DNA from: Paulownia fortunei
Taxonomy: Eukaryota > Streptophyta > Magnoliopsida > Lamiales > Paulowniaceae
Direction: 5' to 3'
Length of the DNA: 64,000 nt
Assembly: GCA_019321725.1 (NCBI GenBank)
Contig: CM033118.1
Location: 10,070,071-10,134,070, forward strand
The notes below the pieces were generated by a model that was not told the origin of the DNA, did no database searches, and saw only the letters and a list, made by a program, of their open reading frames with translations. How positions within the stretch are numbered: the stretch's first letter is position 1; each line of letters begins with the position of its first letter. Both the position numbers and the translations under genes were made by a program. This document shows positions 24,902-36,400 of the stretch, piece by piece.

Positions 24902-27861
24902 ATGTGTACTTGGAGAACTATGGGGAGATGCTGCCGAAATTTTTACGTGCATGAAATAAAGTGGTCATACTCAATTCCTAGCTCACATTATGAAGCTAAA
25001 AAAATGCTAAGACAGTTAGGGTTGGGATATGAATCTATACAAGCTTGTAAAAATAATTGCATTTTATTTTGGAATGACCACGAGGGTAAGGATATATGTC
25101 CGGTATGTAAGAAGCCCCGTTATAAGGTTAATGAGGCTAACAAGAAGAAAATCCCTCAAAAAGTGCTTTGATATTTTCCATTGAAACTAAGACTGAAGAG
25201 GTTGTTTTTGTCGAAACTTACGACAAAAGATATAAGATGGCATAAGGAAAAAAGGGTTGAAAAAGATGGGGTATTGAGACACTCAGCTGATGTTGAATCG
25301 TGGAAGGAGTTTAACAAATTACATGAAACTTTTGCAGATGATCCTAGAAATGTTCGTTTAGGGTTAGCAACTGACGGTTTTAATCCATTTGGAAACATGT
25401 CAAATGCTTACAGTATGTGGCTAGTTTTACTTGTGCCGTATAATTTGCCCCCATGAAAAATGATAAAACCATCGTACATGATTATGTCTCTTTTAATTAC
25501 TAGGCCCAAGGTACCTGGAAAAGAGATTGATGTATACTTGCGTCCCTTAATCAATGAATTGAATGAGTTATGGGATGAGGGGGTGGAAACATATGATGCA
25601 TCGACTAAAAGAGTTTTTCGATTACATGTTACTATGATGTGGACAATTCATGACTTCCCAGCGTATGGACAGTGTTTGGGTGGAGCACCAAGGGTTATAA
25701 AGCATGTCCTGTATGTCTTGAAGATACAACGAGTCAAGGCTTACGCAGTAAAATTTATTATACTGACCACCGTTGGTTCTTACATTTGAAGCACTCGTAG
25801 TGTAAAAACAAAAGTTTTAATGGAAAGTTTGAAAACGAAGGCCCACCTCGAACATTTAGTGGTCGTGAGATTTTAACAAAGTTAGATGCATTACCTAAAG
25901 TGACATTTAGTAAACATCCTGCATTAACTGGAAAATGAAAATATTCGGTCGGTGATACGAATTGGGTAAAGAAGTTAATTTTCTTTGAGTTAGAGTTCTG
26001 GTCAGATTTGAAGTTGAGACATAATCTGGATATCATGCATATTGAGAAAAATATTTATGATGCTCTAGTCAGTACGTTGTTGAGTTTAGAAGGAAAATCG
26101 AAGGATATAATCAAAGCTCAATCAGACATGCAAGATATGGGTATAAGGAGTGAATTGCACCTGTTGTAGAGTGGGGACATGCGAGTTATACATTCACTTT
26201 GGAAAAAAGATGTGAATTTTATCATTTTTTAAAATCCGTGAAGTTCCCCGATAGTTATGCAGCAAATATTTCAAGGAATGTGAATGTGAATGATAGAAAG
26301 TTATATGGGTTAAAGATGCATGATTATCATGTTCTTTTGCAAAGATTACTTCCAGTTGGCATACGAAAGTTTTTATCTAAGGATATATGTGGCACAGTTG
26401 TTGAGTTATGTGACTTCTTCAAAAAACTCACTTCAAAAACTTTACATGTTGCTGACTTGAATAAAATAGGGGAGGATATAGTATTCATTTTATGCAAGAT
26501 ACAACAAATATTTTCTCCGGAATTTTTTTGACATTATGGTTCACTTAGCAGTTCATTTACCCCGCGAGGCCATATTAGGTGGACCGGTTTCATCACAGTG
26601 GATGTATCCTTTTGAACGGTATTTGGGAATACTTAAGAAGTATATTCCCAATAAGGCAAGACCCAAGGGGTCTATTGTAGAGGGATATGTTGTAAATAAA
26701 GCATTAACTTTCACATCTTTGTATATGGGTCAAATTGAAACAAGATTTACTAGACCGGAACGTAATAAAGATGTCAGTTAATCTATTTCATGCACCTTAA
26801 GTGTTTTCAATCAACAAGTAAGAGTGATGGACAACCAGCGAAATCATAAATTGCCATCTACTTTACGTAAGAAAGCACACTAGTATGTTCTCAACAATTG
26901 CAAAGAAGTCAACCGATATAGAAAGTAAGCTTTCAAATTAGTTTTTATTTTTTTTCCTCATAATTTTTATTACACATTACAATACTTGTATATATATTGT
27001 GCAGTGAACATTTGCAAATTCTTTCAGCCAGATTTCATTCAAACAACATTCTACAATGTCATGAGGTGGAATTTCCACTGTGGTTTAGGGACAAAATGAT
27101 TAGGCTAAGAACTTTGAAAGATCTTGAGACCACAAATGAGCTATACTCTTTAGCATTGGGAGCTGATGTTGAAGTTAGACTATATGATGCTTGTATTGTT
27201 AATGGTGTTCGGTACCATACAATTTCTCGTGATACTTGTCAAACTACTCAAAATAGTAGGGTTAGTGTACCATCATCCGATGATGGGGAAATTTTGGAGT
27301 TTTTTGGAGTATTGAAGGATGTTGTAATACTATTTTACGCATCAGGATATAAAGTATACTTATTCTGGTATGATTGGTTTCAATGTAACCCAAAAAAAAA
27401 AATCAGTCGTGCAAGAGTTTGGTCTTACATGTATTGATACGTGTAAGATATGGTACAAGGATGATCCCTTCATTTTGGTAACTCAAGCTAGACAAGTTTA
27501 TTACTTGGATGATATAAAACATAAAAGAGTTTGGAAAGTTGTGCAAAAGGTTCAACATCGAGAAATATATAAAGTGACCGAAAAAGAAAATGATAATAGC
27601 GACGAACTTGGAACGCAAAATAGTTCTAACAATGAGTCTAATTAGGAAATTTCATCAAATAAGATAAGTTTAATGGTTCGTGATGATTTAGAAATTCCAT
27701 ATCTTTGTAGAGTAGGCATTCAACCTCAATATGTAGAATTATTGGATACACAATCAGGGTTCTGTGACAACATGTATAATTTCATTAATGATGAAGACGA
27801 AGATACTGAATTAGAGAGTAATGGAGAGCAAACATTTCTATTTGATGATGATACTGACTAA
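24902..27861 (+). pseudogene. TNP2-type CACTA transposase, broken
   Basis: Consecutive blocks in different frames spell out the family. A zinc-binding start has CICPVCKKPRYK-like residues. The Transposase_21 core has DGFNPFGNMSNAYSMW and LVPYNLPP, then PGKEIDVYLRPLINELNELW and a W-x-I-x-DFPAY block, then HNLDIMHIEKNIYDAL near 26010-26070. The DUF4218-like part has LPREAILGGPVSSQWMYPFE and PEGSI-type sequence (26199-26781). The DUF4216-like C-terminal part has DWFQCNPKK and VTQARQVYYL. An 80-base GT-AG intron is readable at 26925-27004 (joining RYRK-like to EHLQ). Stops at about 25169, 25456 and 26168, and frameshifts near 25680 and 27400, inactivate it. The N-terminus is missing or unrecognisable. 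Confidence 0.9.
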
Positions 27862-28138
27862 TTTTATGGTATCGACTATTAACTTTTATTTACTTCAATT
27901 TATTAAGCAACTTATGTAGCTCCATTGAACAATATATTAGTTGTCTCATTTAATGTCTGGTATGTATATCTTTTGATTAAGTTTAATAAATGAATTTTAT
28001 TTTTTCCAGACACTCGCTAACAGTTGTTGTACCATTTGATTTGTCTCTTACTATAGCCTGACGGTAAGTTTTTTAAATAACTTAAATAAAAATTGTATTA
28101 ATTGTTATGTGTTTAACTAGATGTTTGTCTTTTGTAGG

Positions 28139-29908
28139 TATGCCTCCTAAATAGATTGAGGATCAACCCGTTATTGATCCAGCTTCCACAGAGATGCATA
28201 TGGATGGTACATCTGATGGTTTGTTTCACTTTATAAATTTTTTTTATTATTTTTGTTATATAATAATTATGTTGAACAAATATCTAACACTTTTGTTAAT
28301 GTTTTGCAGCTCCTACACAAAAGAAACTTAGAGAGACACGAACATCACACGGAGACCGGCTCAGACGCTAGTTAGAATCTGAGGGAAAGATCCCTCTCAC
28401 ATTTTCCAAGTGTCATGGTCTGCCTATAAGGACAAATACAGCATCTTTTATGATTGAGTTCGGTGTTGCCGTAAAGAAGTTTGCACCGCTCTAAGTGACT
28501 GATTGGAGAAAGATTACAAAGGAGCAGAAGCGGCCTATTTTTGATCGGTTATTGGTTAGTATAAATATTCAAATTATATTTATCAGTTTAAATTCTATTT
28601 TATATGTTAAATATTGAATAATCTTTTATTTATTTTTTTATAGGATATATTTACTGTAGACTTTGGTACAAGACCAGAGTCGGTTAGGAATGAGGCCGAT
28701 AAACTGATGAGTGTTCGATACTGCGACTACCGCCAAAAGATATACAAATATTACAAGAGTCTCACGCACCTATCTTGGGATGATCAATTAAAACAAATAC
28801 CCAATGATTTGTGTGAGACTTCGGCGGATTGGGAGTATTTGTGCAGATTATTCAGGTCTGATGAATTTAAGGTAATAGTATTTCACATTGTTTTAGCAAA
28901 AATGGTGACTAAATGAGGTACTATGTATCACACTTGCTCACTTATCTACTATCACCATCTTGTTCATATTTACTATTTCTTGTTTTTTTACTTAGATTTA
29001 TTTATCTAGTATCAATATGAAGAACTCATTTAGTTATGTAACTTAGTTAAATCTTATATTTAGTATTAATTAACTTTTCTCATTACAAATTAACCTTTTT
29101 TTTGCAGAGACGTTCAGAAATTAACTCCACAAATCGTGCTAAGTTGCCATACAATTATCGTGGAGGTTCAAAGTCTTTTCTGCAATATAGTTATGACGGT
29201 GTAAGTATAAACTATTTAGTTAAGCATCAACTTATTATTTGATTCATCTTTAATGTAATGAAATATTATTTGCAGGTCGATAGATCTAGCAAAAAGAACC
29301 GGATCACCGTCTTTAATGAAACACACTATAGCTCAATGAAATAGTGGATAGGAGAGAGAGCTGAGAGTGCATATGTAAGTATTGAATACATTTAGTTATT
29401 TTATGTAATATTTTGAACTATATATTTAAGTTTTTAACATATTTATTGATTTTAGGATGAGATGGTGCGATTTCGAGAGGAGTACCGACAGACACGGACT
29501 CAGACTCATACTGAGATAGATATCGAAGATGACGCTCACCATCTGGATGACATACAAATTGCACATAGAGTATGTGATCAGGTCCTCGATACACATTTGG
29601 GGTACATATGTGGGCTTGAAAATAGGCCTAAACCTCTGAGGTCTACTCTTCTGATGCATCATCGTTCATACCGACCAATGCACAACTTAGGGATTAGTTG
29701 GAGTCCACATAGAATGAGCTGCAAAGTACCAAAAATGAATTACAAGCAATGAAAGTCGACCATTATGAGATGATACAGGCTTTTGAGAGGATAGCCCCAA
29801 GTTTACTACAGTCACTTGTCCAGCAGCCCCCATCATCCTCAACTTCGCCACCTCCACCTCCACCTCCACAGTTATATTTATTATATTTTGTTAAATGTGT
29901 ATATTAAA
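28139..29908 (+). pseudogene. CACTA second ORF (Transposase_24/En-Spm type), broken
   Basis: Starting at ATGCCTCCTAAA, several exons can be read: a basic TRTSHGDRLRR-like stretch, LTFSKCHGLPIRTNTASF, WRKITKEQKRPIFDRLL, then (28640-28870) VDFGTRPESVRNEADK and SLTHLSWDDQLKQIPND, then RAKLPYNYRGGSKSF (29110-29200), then YDEMVRFREEYRQT, and a C-terminal coiled coil (ELQSTKNELQAMKVDHYE) ending in a run of prolines and LYLLYFVKCVY. GT-AG introns fit between blocks (for example about 28218-28310 and 28876-29107). In-frame stops (near 28149, 28370, 28494 and 29345, and one before the coiled coil) show decay. Proteins of this type are likely the DNA-binding partner for the subterminal repeats (inference). 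Confidence 0.75.
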
Positions 29909-30109
29909 TATTTTATTGTATAGATGTTTACTGTGTCGTTTTATTGAGTTTAATTTATTGAATTTTAATAATTGTTGAAAGTTTAATGGTTGTGGTTGTG
30001 GTTGTGAGAATTGTGGTTGTGGTTGTGATTGTTACAGGTTAAAAAAATAGGTTGCAAAAATATGGGAAAATAATTGAAATAATAAAAAAAATAATAAAAA
30101 AATATTGAA

Positions 30110-30576
30110 CATTAGCGACGAAATTAAGACATTTCGTCGCTAAAAGACAATCACATTGGCAACGAATTTCTTTTATTTTCATCGCTAATGTAATTCTTTT
30201 TATTTATTTTTAAAACTTTTACAACGAAGATGTTAAAATTTTCATCACCAAATACTTTTATCTTAATGACAAAACACCTTATTTCATTGCTAAATTTAAT
30301 TTTTTTTATATATTTTTTATTTAATGGCGAAAAAACTTCCACAGATTCTTCGCTAATAGCAATATTAGCGACGAAAATTGCTATCTTAGCCGCAAAAAAG
30401 ATCGTCACTAATTTAACGACGAAATACTTACAGTTTCGTCGCTAAGTGTTGGAGCGACGCTCTTATAACGATGATAGTGGCGACGAATATATTTTGTCGC
30501 TAATAGTACTTGGCAATGAATTTTTTACTATTAGCGACAAAATAGTTCGTCGCTAAAAATAGTGTTTGCTGTAGTG
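30110..30576 (+). repeat. CACTA right subterminal motif array and terminal repeat
   Basis: The same TTAGCGACGA/TCGTCGCTAA words occur at about 30113, 30135, 30365, 30414, 30435, 30480, 30530 and 30548, some degenerate, before the terminal CACTACAGCAAACAC (minus strand). A short TGTGGT repeat precedes it at about 29988-30027. Confidence 0.85.
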
Positions 30577-30579
30577 ATT

Positions 30580-33207
30580 AACGAGATCAGACTTCAAAAA
30601 AGCACACCTTGACATATATTTGGATAATTCCTTCATCCATTTTTTGGGTACTTGAAATGATTTTTTCTCCATATTACTATATCTCTAGAGTTAATATTTT
30701 TTTATGAGGAACTACTGAACTCAATCATTTGTTGTCGTTACTCTTCAGTTTTCTGTTGGGATCATCTGATATTGCACATCAACAAACTCGATTTGGGGCT
30801 TTAAAATTGTGGAGTTTTGATTTCTCATAGGAGGATATGTATGCACTTCACATAGAGCTCGAACTTAATGTACCTAGGATTGTGTTTACAATAGCATGCA
30901 TGCAAATTTTGTGTTTTCTTGTCTTTATCCTCAGTGTGAAGTTGTGAAGTTGATGAATGATAGTAATAGGTGGCATGGCTGGAGACCCAACACTGGAGCG
31001 ACGAGGGGGCTAACAAACCTTCTCCCGTCGTAGCTTAACTACAGAATCTAGAGCTTAGGGCTTAAGGTGGGAGACCATTTGTTTACCTCCTTTGGTACGA
31101 GGTATATAGCTATGTACTTTTGCTTTTGGTAGTGATTTTGTTTATTTGGATCACATATAGTAGGTTGTAACTGATGTACTTTTATTTTTCATTCATCATC
31201 AAACGTAACAAACTTATATAACGTTTATCAATAAATGTAATTTGAGTTTCTCGTTCTTTCCTTAAAAGAGCTTGGTGACAATTCCTTTTTCTAGTTTTCC
31301 TACTACCATTACATCGCAACAGAAACGTTAGGGCCATCTCAACTAGAGAGGCCATCATCGACCAAATGGTTGGGCCACAATGGGTGGCACCTATCAGTGG
31401 GGTCGGGGTCGTGGTCCTGGTAACCTCGGTTTCTAGTGTATCAAAAAATAAACATTACATGCATTAATCCAAGATACTTGTAGGATTTAGAGTCAATGCA
31501 TAATAACTCAAAAATTATTCGCTTTGATATTAGACAAAATAAGCAATTCAAATTGGCCCTGATTTAGTACTCCATCTCATTAGGTCACATTGATATGCTA
31601 TGTTTGGAATCTCAATTCTCATTACTAGACCAAGTTAATGTACACCCGTACCAGAATCAGTAAATTGATTTTCTTAATTGGTCATATAGCAATTTAGATG
31701 AAACTAACAATAGAGATTTTGAAAAAGAAAAAAACGAAGAGTTCATACTAATTATAGTCAGTTAATACACAGACTAAAAAATAATTATGAATATATACAA
31801 AAGATATTGTTTTAACAATTTATCTTCTTGCGCTTTCCTAGATATTACTTGACAAAAATATAAGTGTCTTTCCAAGATTTTAAGGGTTGGGGCTAATTCC
31901 TTCAAAGATTCGAGCTTTTGAAATGTTAGACATTCTAATATTTGTTTAAGTGCATAAATCAAAATTCTTTAACTCAGAAAGGACGTCAGACTATAATGCA
32001 AACACTTCCTCTGGGTCCAACAAATATTCTAGTAGATAATCGGCACCAAAAAGGTGTTGGATCACACTCCACTTCATTATATTTTTGTGTACTAATTTTG
32101 ATTTGATATAAAATTTTATATAAAAATTGATAAAGTAAAAATTTTATTTATATATTTAATATTGTCTCCAAAAGTAATAAGTAAGAGCTAATAGTATCAT
32201 ATTATTTTTTTAGGTGGAAGTATGTTTCTGCCTTTTAAAAAAATAATTTTCATTTAAGAATAAGCGTATTTTAGAACAATTAAAAAAAAAACTAATAGAT
32301 GTAAATAAATAAAATATATAAATCTGATGTTCGTAAAATTTTCAAATTGACTCCCTCCGTCATGGAAACAATAAATGGCCCTCGGATTTATTCCCATCCT
32401 AAAACCCTTCTCACAATTCTTTTCACCCACTTCTTTGGTCCTTTGTCCATAACCCAACTTTTAACGTTAGATGTTATTGGGAATATTTGAAATCTCGTCT
32501 ACCTTTTGTCCGCTGAAATTTGTTTGGTTCTCTAAAGTAGCTTATACACACTCCTGCTGCTTGCTGTACTTCATAAGTTTACTAGAGATATATATAACTT
32601 GAGTGTTCTCTGTGTCGTGTTCTCTAAATTGGAAGGTTATCCTTGTTCGCTAGTAACTCAATGAAGGACATCCTAATTTGATGTTCAGAATATTACTGTT
32701 CTTGTGACTTGAGTCAACCTTCAATCAAAATTATCCCTAGAACAATATTTTAATACTTTCACCGATGTATTCCAGTGAGCTGCACGTATTCCTATCTGGT
32801 ACATCAAATCATATACATATTCAATCACTAATTCACACACACACACACACACACACACAGTTGAAATATGTTCCTATCTGGTACATCAAATCATATAGAT
32901 ATTGATAGACTATTTGACGAACACAAACACACAGATGAAACAATTAGGTTAGGCGTATAACTATAACCAATTCTAACTATTATTCTAATTATTTGGAGAT
33001 TTAGACATGGTACATCTCTGATTACAAAAACATGCATCATTTGGATTAACAAAGCACATTGCTATAAAACAAGTGCCAGAACTTCTCCCAGCACCTTATC
33101 AGTTAAAACTTCCTATACCTTTCTCCTATCTGACATGCACTTCAAGCAACTCTTATCATCTGACATGCTGGAATAATTAAGTACAAAAATTAACAAGTTC
33201 CATTCCT
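30580..33207. other. Intergenic stretch between CACTA element and kinase 3' end
   Basis: No coding frame with a recognisable motif. Small frames (30825-31016, 31774-31962, 32254-32457) are low in confidence. The 3' untranslated region of the kinase should lie in about 33000-33207, but I could not place its poly(A) site. Confidence 0.5.
32789..32897. repeat. Short direct repeat with AC microsatellite
   Basis: TTCCTATCTGGTACATCAAA and the following bases (27 in all, through ATCATATA) occur at 32789 and again at 32871, 82 bp apart. Between the copies lies an (AC)n run at about 32834-32858. Confidence 0.85.
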
Positions 33208-33433
33208 TCAATTGGAAAATTTAGTGATCAACTTATCAACATGGATTATGATATCATCAATGCAAGGCCGGACTGCTGCCTGGGGCTGCAGCATCCATGT
33301 TACAAACTGGTGAAGTGCCTCAGGATAGGGAGGATTAGGTCCACTTGGCCACTTTATTTGGGCATTTACGATGGCCAACTGCAAGCTCCCACCAGATTCC
33401 CCAAGTGCATATTCAAAAGGAGACATACCATAC
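33208..33433 (-). CDS. STK16: Kinase exon 6 (C-terminal residues 268-342)
   Basis: Acceptor TTCATAG|GTATGG supplies the last base of Met268, then [20 protein letters not shown], a proline-rich link, [20 protein letters not shown] and the stop. Confidence 0.95.
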
Positions 33434-36400
33434 CTATGAAAAGCATCCATAAATTAAGCAAGAGTTCCCAAGTGATTTACAAACACCGCATGAAGGCATA
33501 TTATACACAATCATAAATACAAACACTCAGCACTTGTTAAGATGCTAGCATGATTGAAATTATTAAGTTCCTTTTCTGGATTGAGATTAGACATTAAATT
33601 TCATTCGGGAGATAAAATGACTTCAAAGTTGACAATGAAGGAACGAAGCAAAACAGCAATAGCACATTCACAAGTTCTTTGGTCACATCACATAGTGGGA
33701 AGGCAGTGAGAGACTTTTTATCCAATATGACCACAAAAATTGCAAATTCATCCTGTGTGCTTTCATTGTTCATACCATCAATTGAGGGAGTTTTCAGTAA
33801 GTAGTATCCATGGCCTAGTTTGGTTTGTCACTTGAGTTTTAGTGTGTATTTTGGAAGTATACTGATTTGAATTGTATTTTGAAAATTGTGATTCGTAATA
33901 TTAGAGTGGTTTCAAATGTTGGAATGATGTTGAAGAAACAAAGTGGGTGATTGAATAGCATGTTATAGATGCATTTCATCACTTCCTAAAAGTTAGTAAT
34001 GCAAATCCACCATCATCATTAACGAAAGCAATTACATTCTAACGGAGGAAAACAGAAAAAGCAAGTGTTTAGTGTTCTACCCCACCACCCCAAAAAAAAA
34101 AGGAAAATAGAAGCTAAGAAGTAATTAAAGCAAGTGGGTGCTGAGGAAGAAAAATGAACAATGAGAAAGGAAGGAACAAAATGAAGAGAAAGAGAAAACC
34201 ATGTTCTGCTAAATGTGGGTGTTCTGCTAAATGAGGAACTGCAACACACTCCATCATCCCTTCAATATCCAATGGCATGCCAAGTAAAGAATTACTGTGT
34301 AAAAGATCTACCCAGTACTTTTTGGAATTGGACTTTCTGGAGTAAGATTTTGCAAAATTGTGTGAATCTTTTGGGAAGGAGAACAACTGAACAATAATTC
34401 AAAAGTCCCATTTGAAATGACGGTAGAACAAGCCCTAAGACATGCAATTTTTCTTGTGATGATCATAATAATGTTGAGGTGTTTCAAACATGAGGAAGAA
34501 AACAACCCTCTTTCAGGAACAAAGAAATTATACATTTAAAAAGAAAAAAGATTATTTTATTCTTACACATATAGTGTTTTCATTAAAATGTACTGGGATA
34601 AAGAGAGGCAAGACAAAAATGAGAAAAAGAGGTTTGCATGATATCATCCTGGCTACAGATGTTAATAGAGTTTCAACTGATCTTGAACCCTTTTTTCCTA
34701 TGATGGATGTCAGAAAAAGTGCCAATGCTGTAATAAAAATTTAGAAAAGAATACATTTTTGTCTCGGTTTTCTTGGCTGGGTTTACTGCTCTCCAAAAAT
34801 CAGGTTGAGTGTGAGTCTCAATGACAACTGTAGGAAGGGTATTTCTTAATTTCTCTAAAATTCTTTTTTATTCTTTGAGCTTCTTTCTTCACATGATTTG
34901 AGATCCTTTATCCACCAAATCTGCATATAACATCATGTATTCTTCTGTATGAGATCTAGCCTCCAAATTTATTCCTCAAATCAGTAAATCCCAATTGGAG
35001 TACTACCTCTAAAGTATGAATCAAGGCTTTCCTGCATAAGAACTTCAATAGAAGCCCACATTGAGTTAATAAAAGATTATGATTTCTCACAGATGTTACA
35101 AACTTCAGCTTAGTTCGAACTAAGCTTGTCTAATACCTATCTGAGGCGGCCTACATCAATCTTTTTCCAGCATACTCAATCCAGGTCATATAGCAAAAGC
35201 TAAAGTAATTTTTAACGACCACATTTTAATGTAATTCTAGGTTAACCTCTTTGATGGATAGCCGAAAGCAATGTGACTTGCTCATTATCACACTGACTGC
35301 AATCCTTTTCAATATGTGAAGATCCCAACAGAGTGCCTTCTACTTCTGACAAGACATGAACTATAGTCCTAATTGAGGAAATCTGCTTTGCTCCATCTGA
35401 GGCTAGGCACCTAATCTCCAGGTCGAATCATTATCAAGAAGTTCATAAGAAGTGATCCCATTTTCTTCATCAGGTCCTAGTAGAGACCAAAGATATTGAA
35501 CGGCCACTCCAGCAAAACGAATCAAAAGATACAGTAAATATCAATAATTCTTCAAGTTCATTCCAAGTTTATTAAAAAGTATTTATCCAATCTCACATAA
35601 CGACTTCAATTAAATTCCCAATAATTATTTGTCAAAAAGTCTTTTAAGTGGAAGAGGGGTTCAATGTATGAGGAGATAGGGGATTGATTGAGAAAGATCT
35701 CTTGTTCTTGTTATAGGACCATAATTGGATCCGCAAACACTTGATAAAGAGAATAATCTTCTTCAGTAAGACTTATCAAAAATGGGAAGTGTTCAATTGC
35801 AACATGGAAATGTGACTAAATTGACCTTGGGCATCAGCCGGTCTCTCAACCAAATCCCCCTAAAAAACGTACTTGGTCTCCCTGCATGGATACTGCGGCC
35901 ACCTTCACAACCTTCTACCTTCTGTCCCTATGTAAGGTAAAGCGGTTCGCTTGAGTTTCTCAACCACCCTGTAGCCCAATGCTTATGACGCGCTACAGAA
36001 CTTCCACTGTGCTGGGGACGAAGCAAAGCATAGAGTGCATTGCAGCGAACCCAGCAAAAGCGGGTCCCTCCTCAGTGGTGTGATCCTCCACTATTATGTC
36101 CAGTCAACATTTTCCCTTAATCAACTGATGAATATATGAACATGCTAGTGTCCAAGATGGTTATTTAGTCCTCTACACAACATCCTTGTGTCCAGCTTCG
36201 AATCCCTCGCAACTTGCAGTAACACAGTTTCAGAAAAGAAACAATGACAAACATGACGATCTTCCTTCACCTCCTATAGCACTCTTGACAAATTCAACTC
36301 CCCAGGTATTGACCCAAACTTAATCTATTAATGTTTAGGCACTAATATTAACGCAAAACAATAATGATTCCGTTCCATGAGCACAAAACCAGAATATTGC

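Larger units (their letters stand above)
22954..30576 (+). mobile_element. CACTA (En/Spm) DNA transposon, both ends present
   Basis: The left end is CACTATAAGAAAAAG at 22954. The right end reads, on the minus strand from 30576, CACTACAGCAAACAC. Both begin CACTA and are followed by the same kind of subterminal motif. The 3 bases outside each end are ATT (22951-22953 and 30577-30579), an exact 3-bp target duplication as CACTA elements make. The 7.6 kb interior holds a TNP2-type transposase (24902-27861) and a second ORF of the Transposase_24/En-Spm type (28139-29908), both on the plus strand and both broken. It could move only with proteins supplied by another copy (inference). Confidence 0.93.

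Noticed and set aside
35830..36110. GC-richer patch in kinase intron 5 that could be an exon or RNA gene
   Set aside because: No open frame over about 25 residues with protein-like content, no splice sites that keep the kinase frame, and no tRNA-like fold seen.
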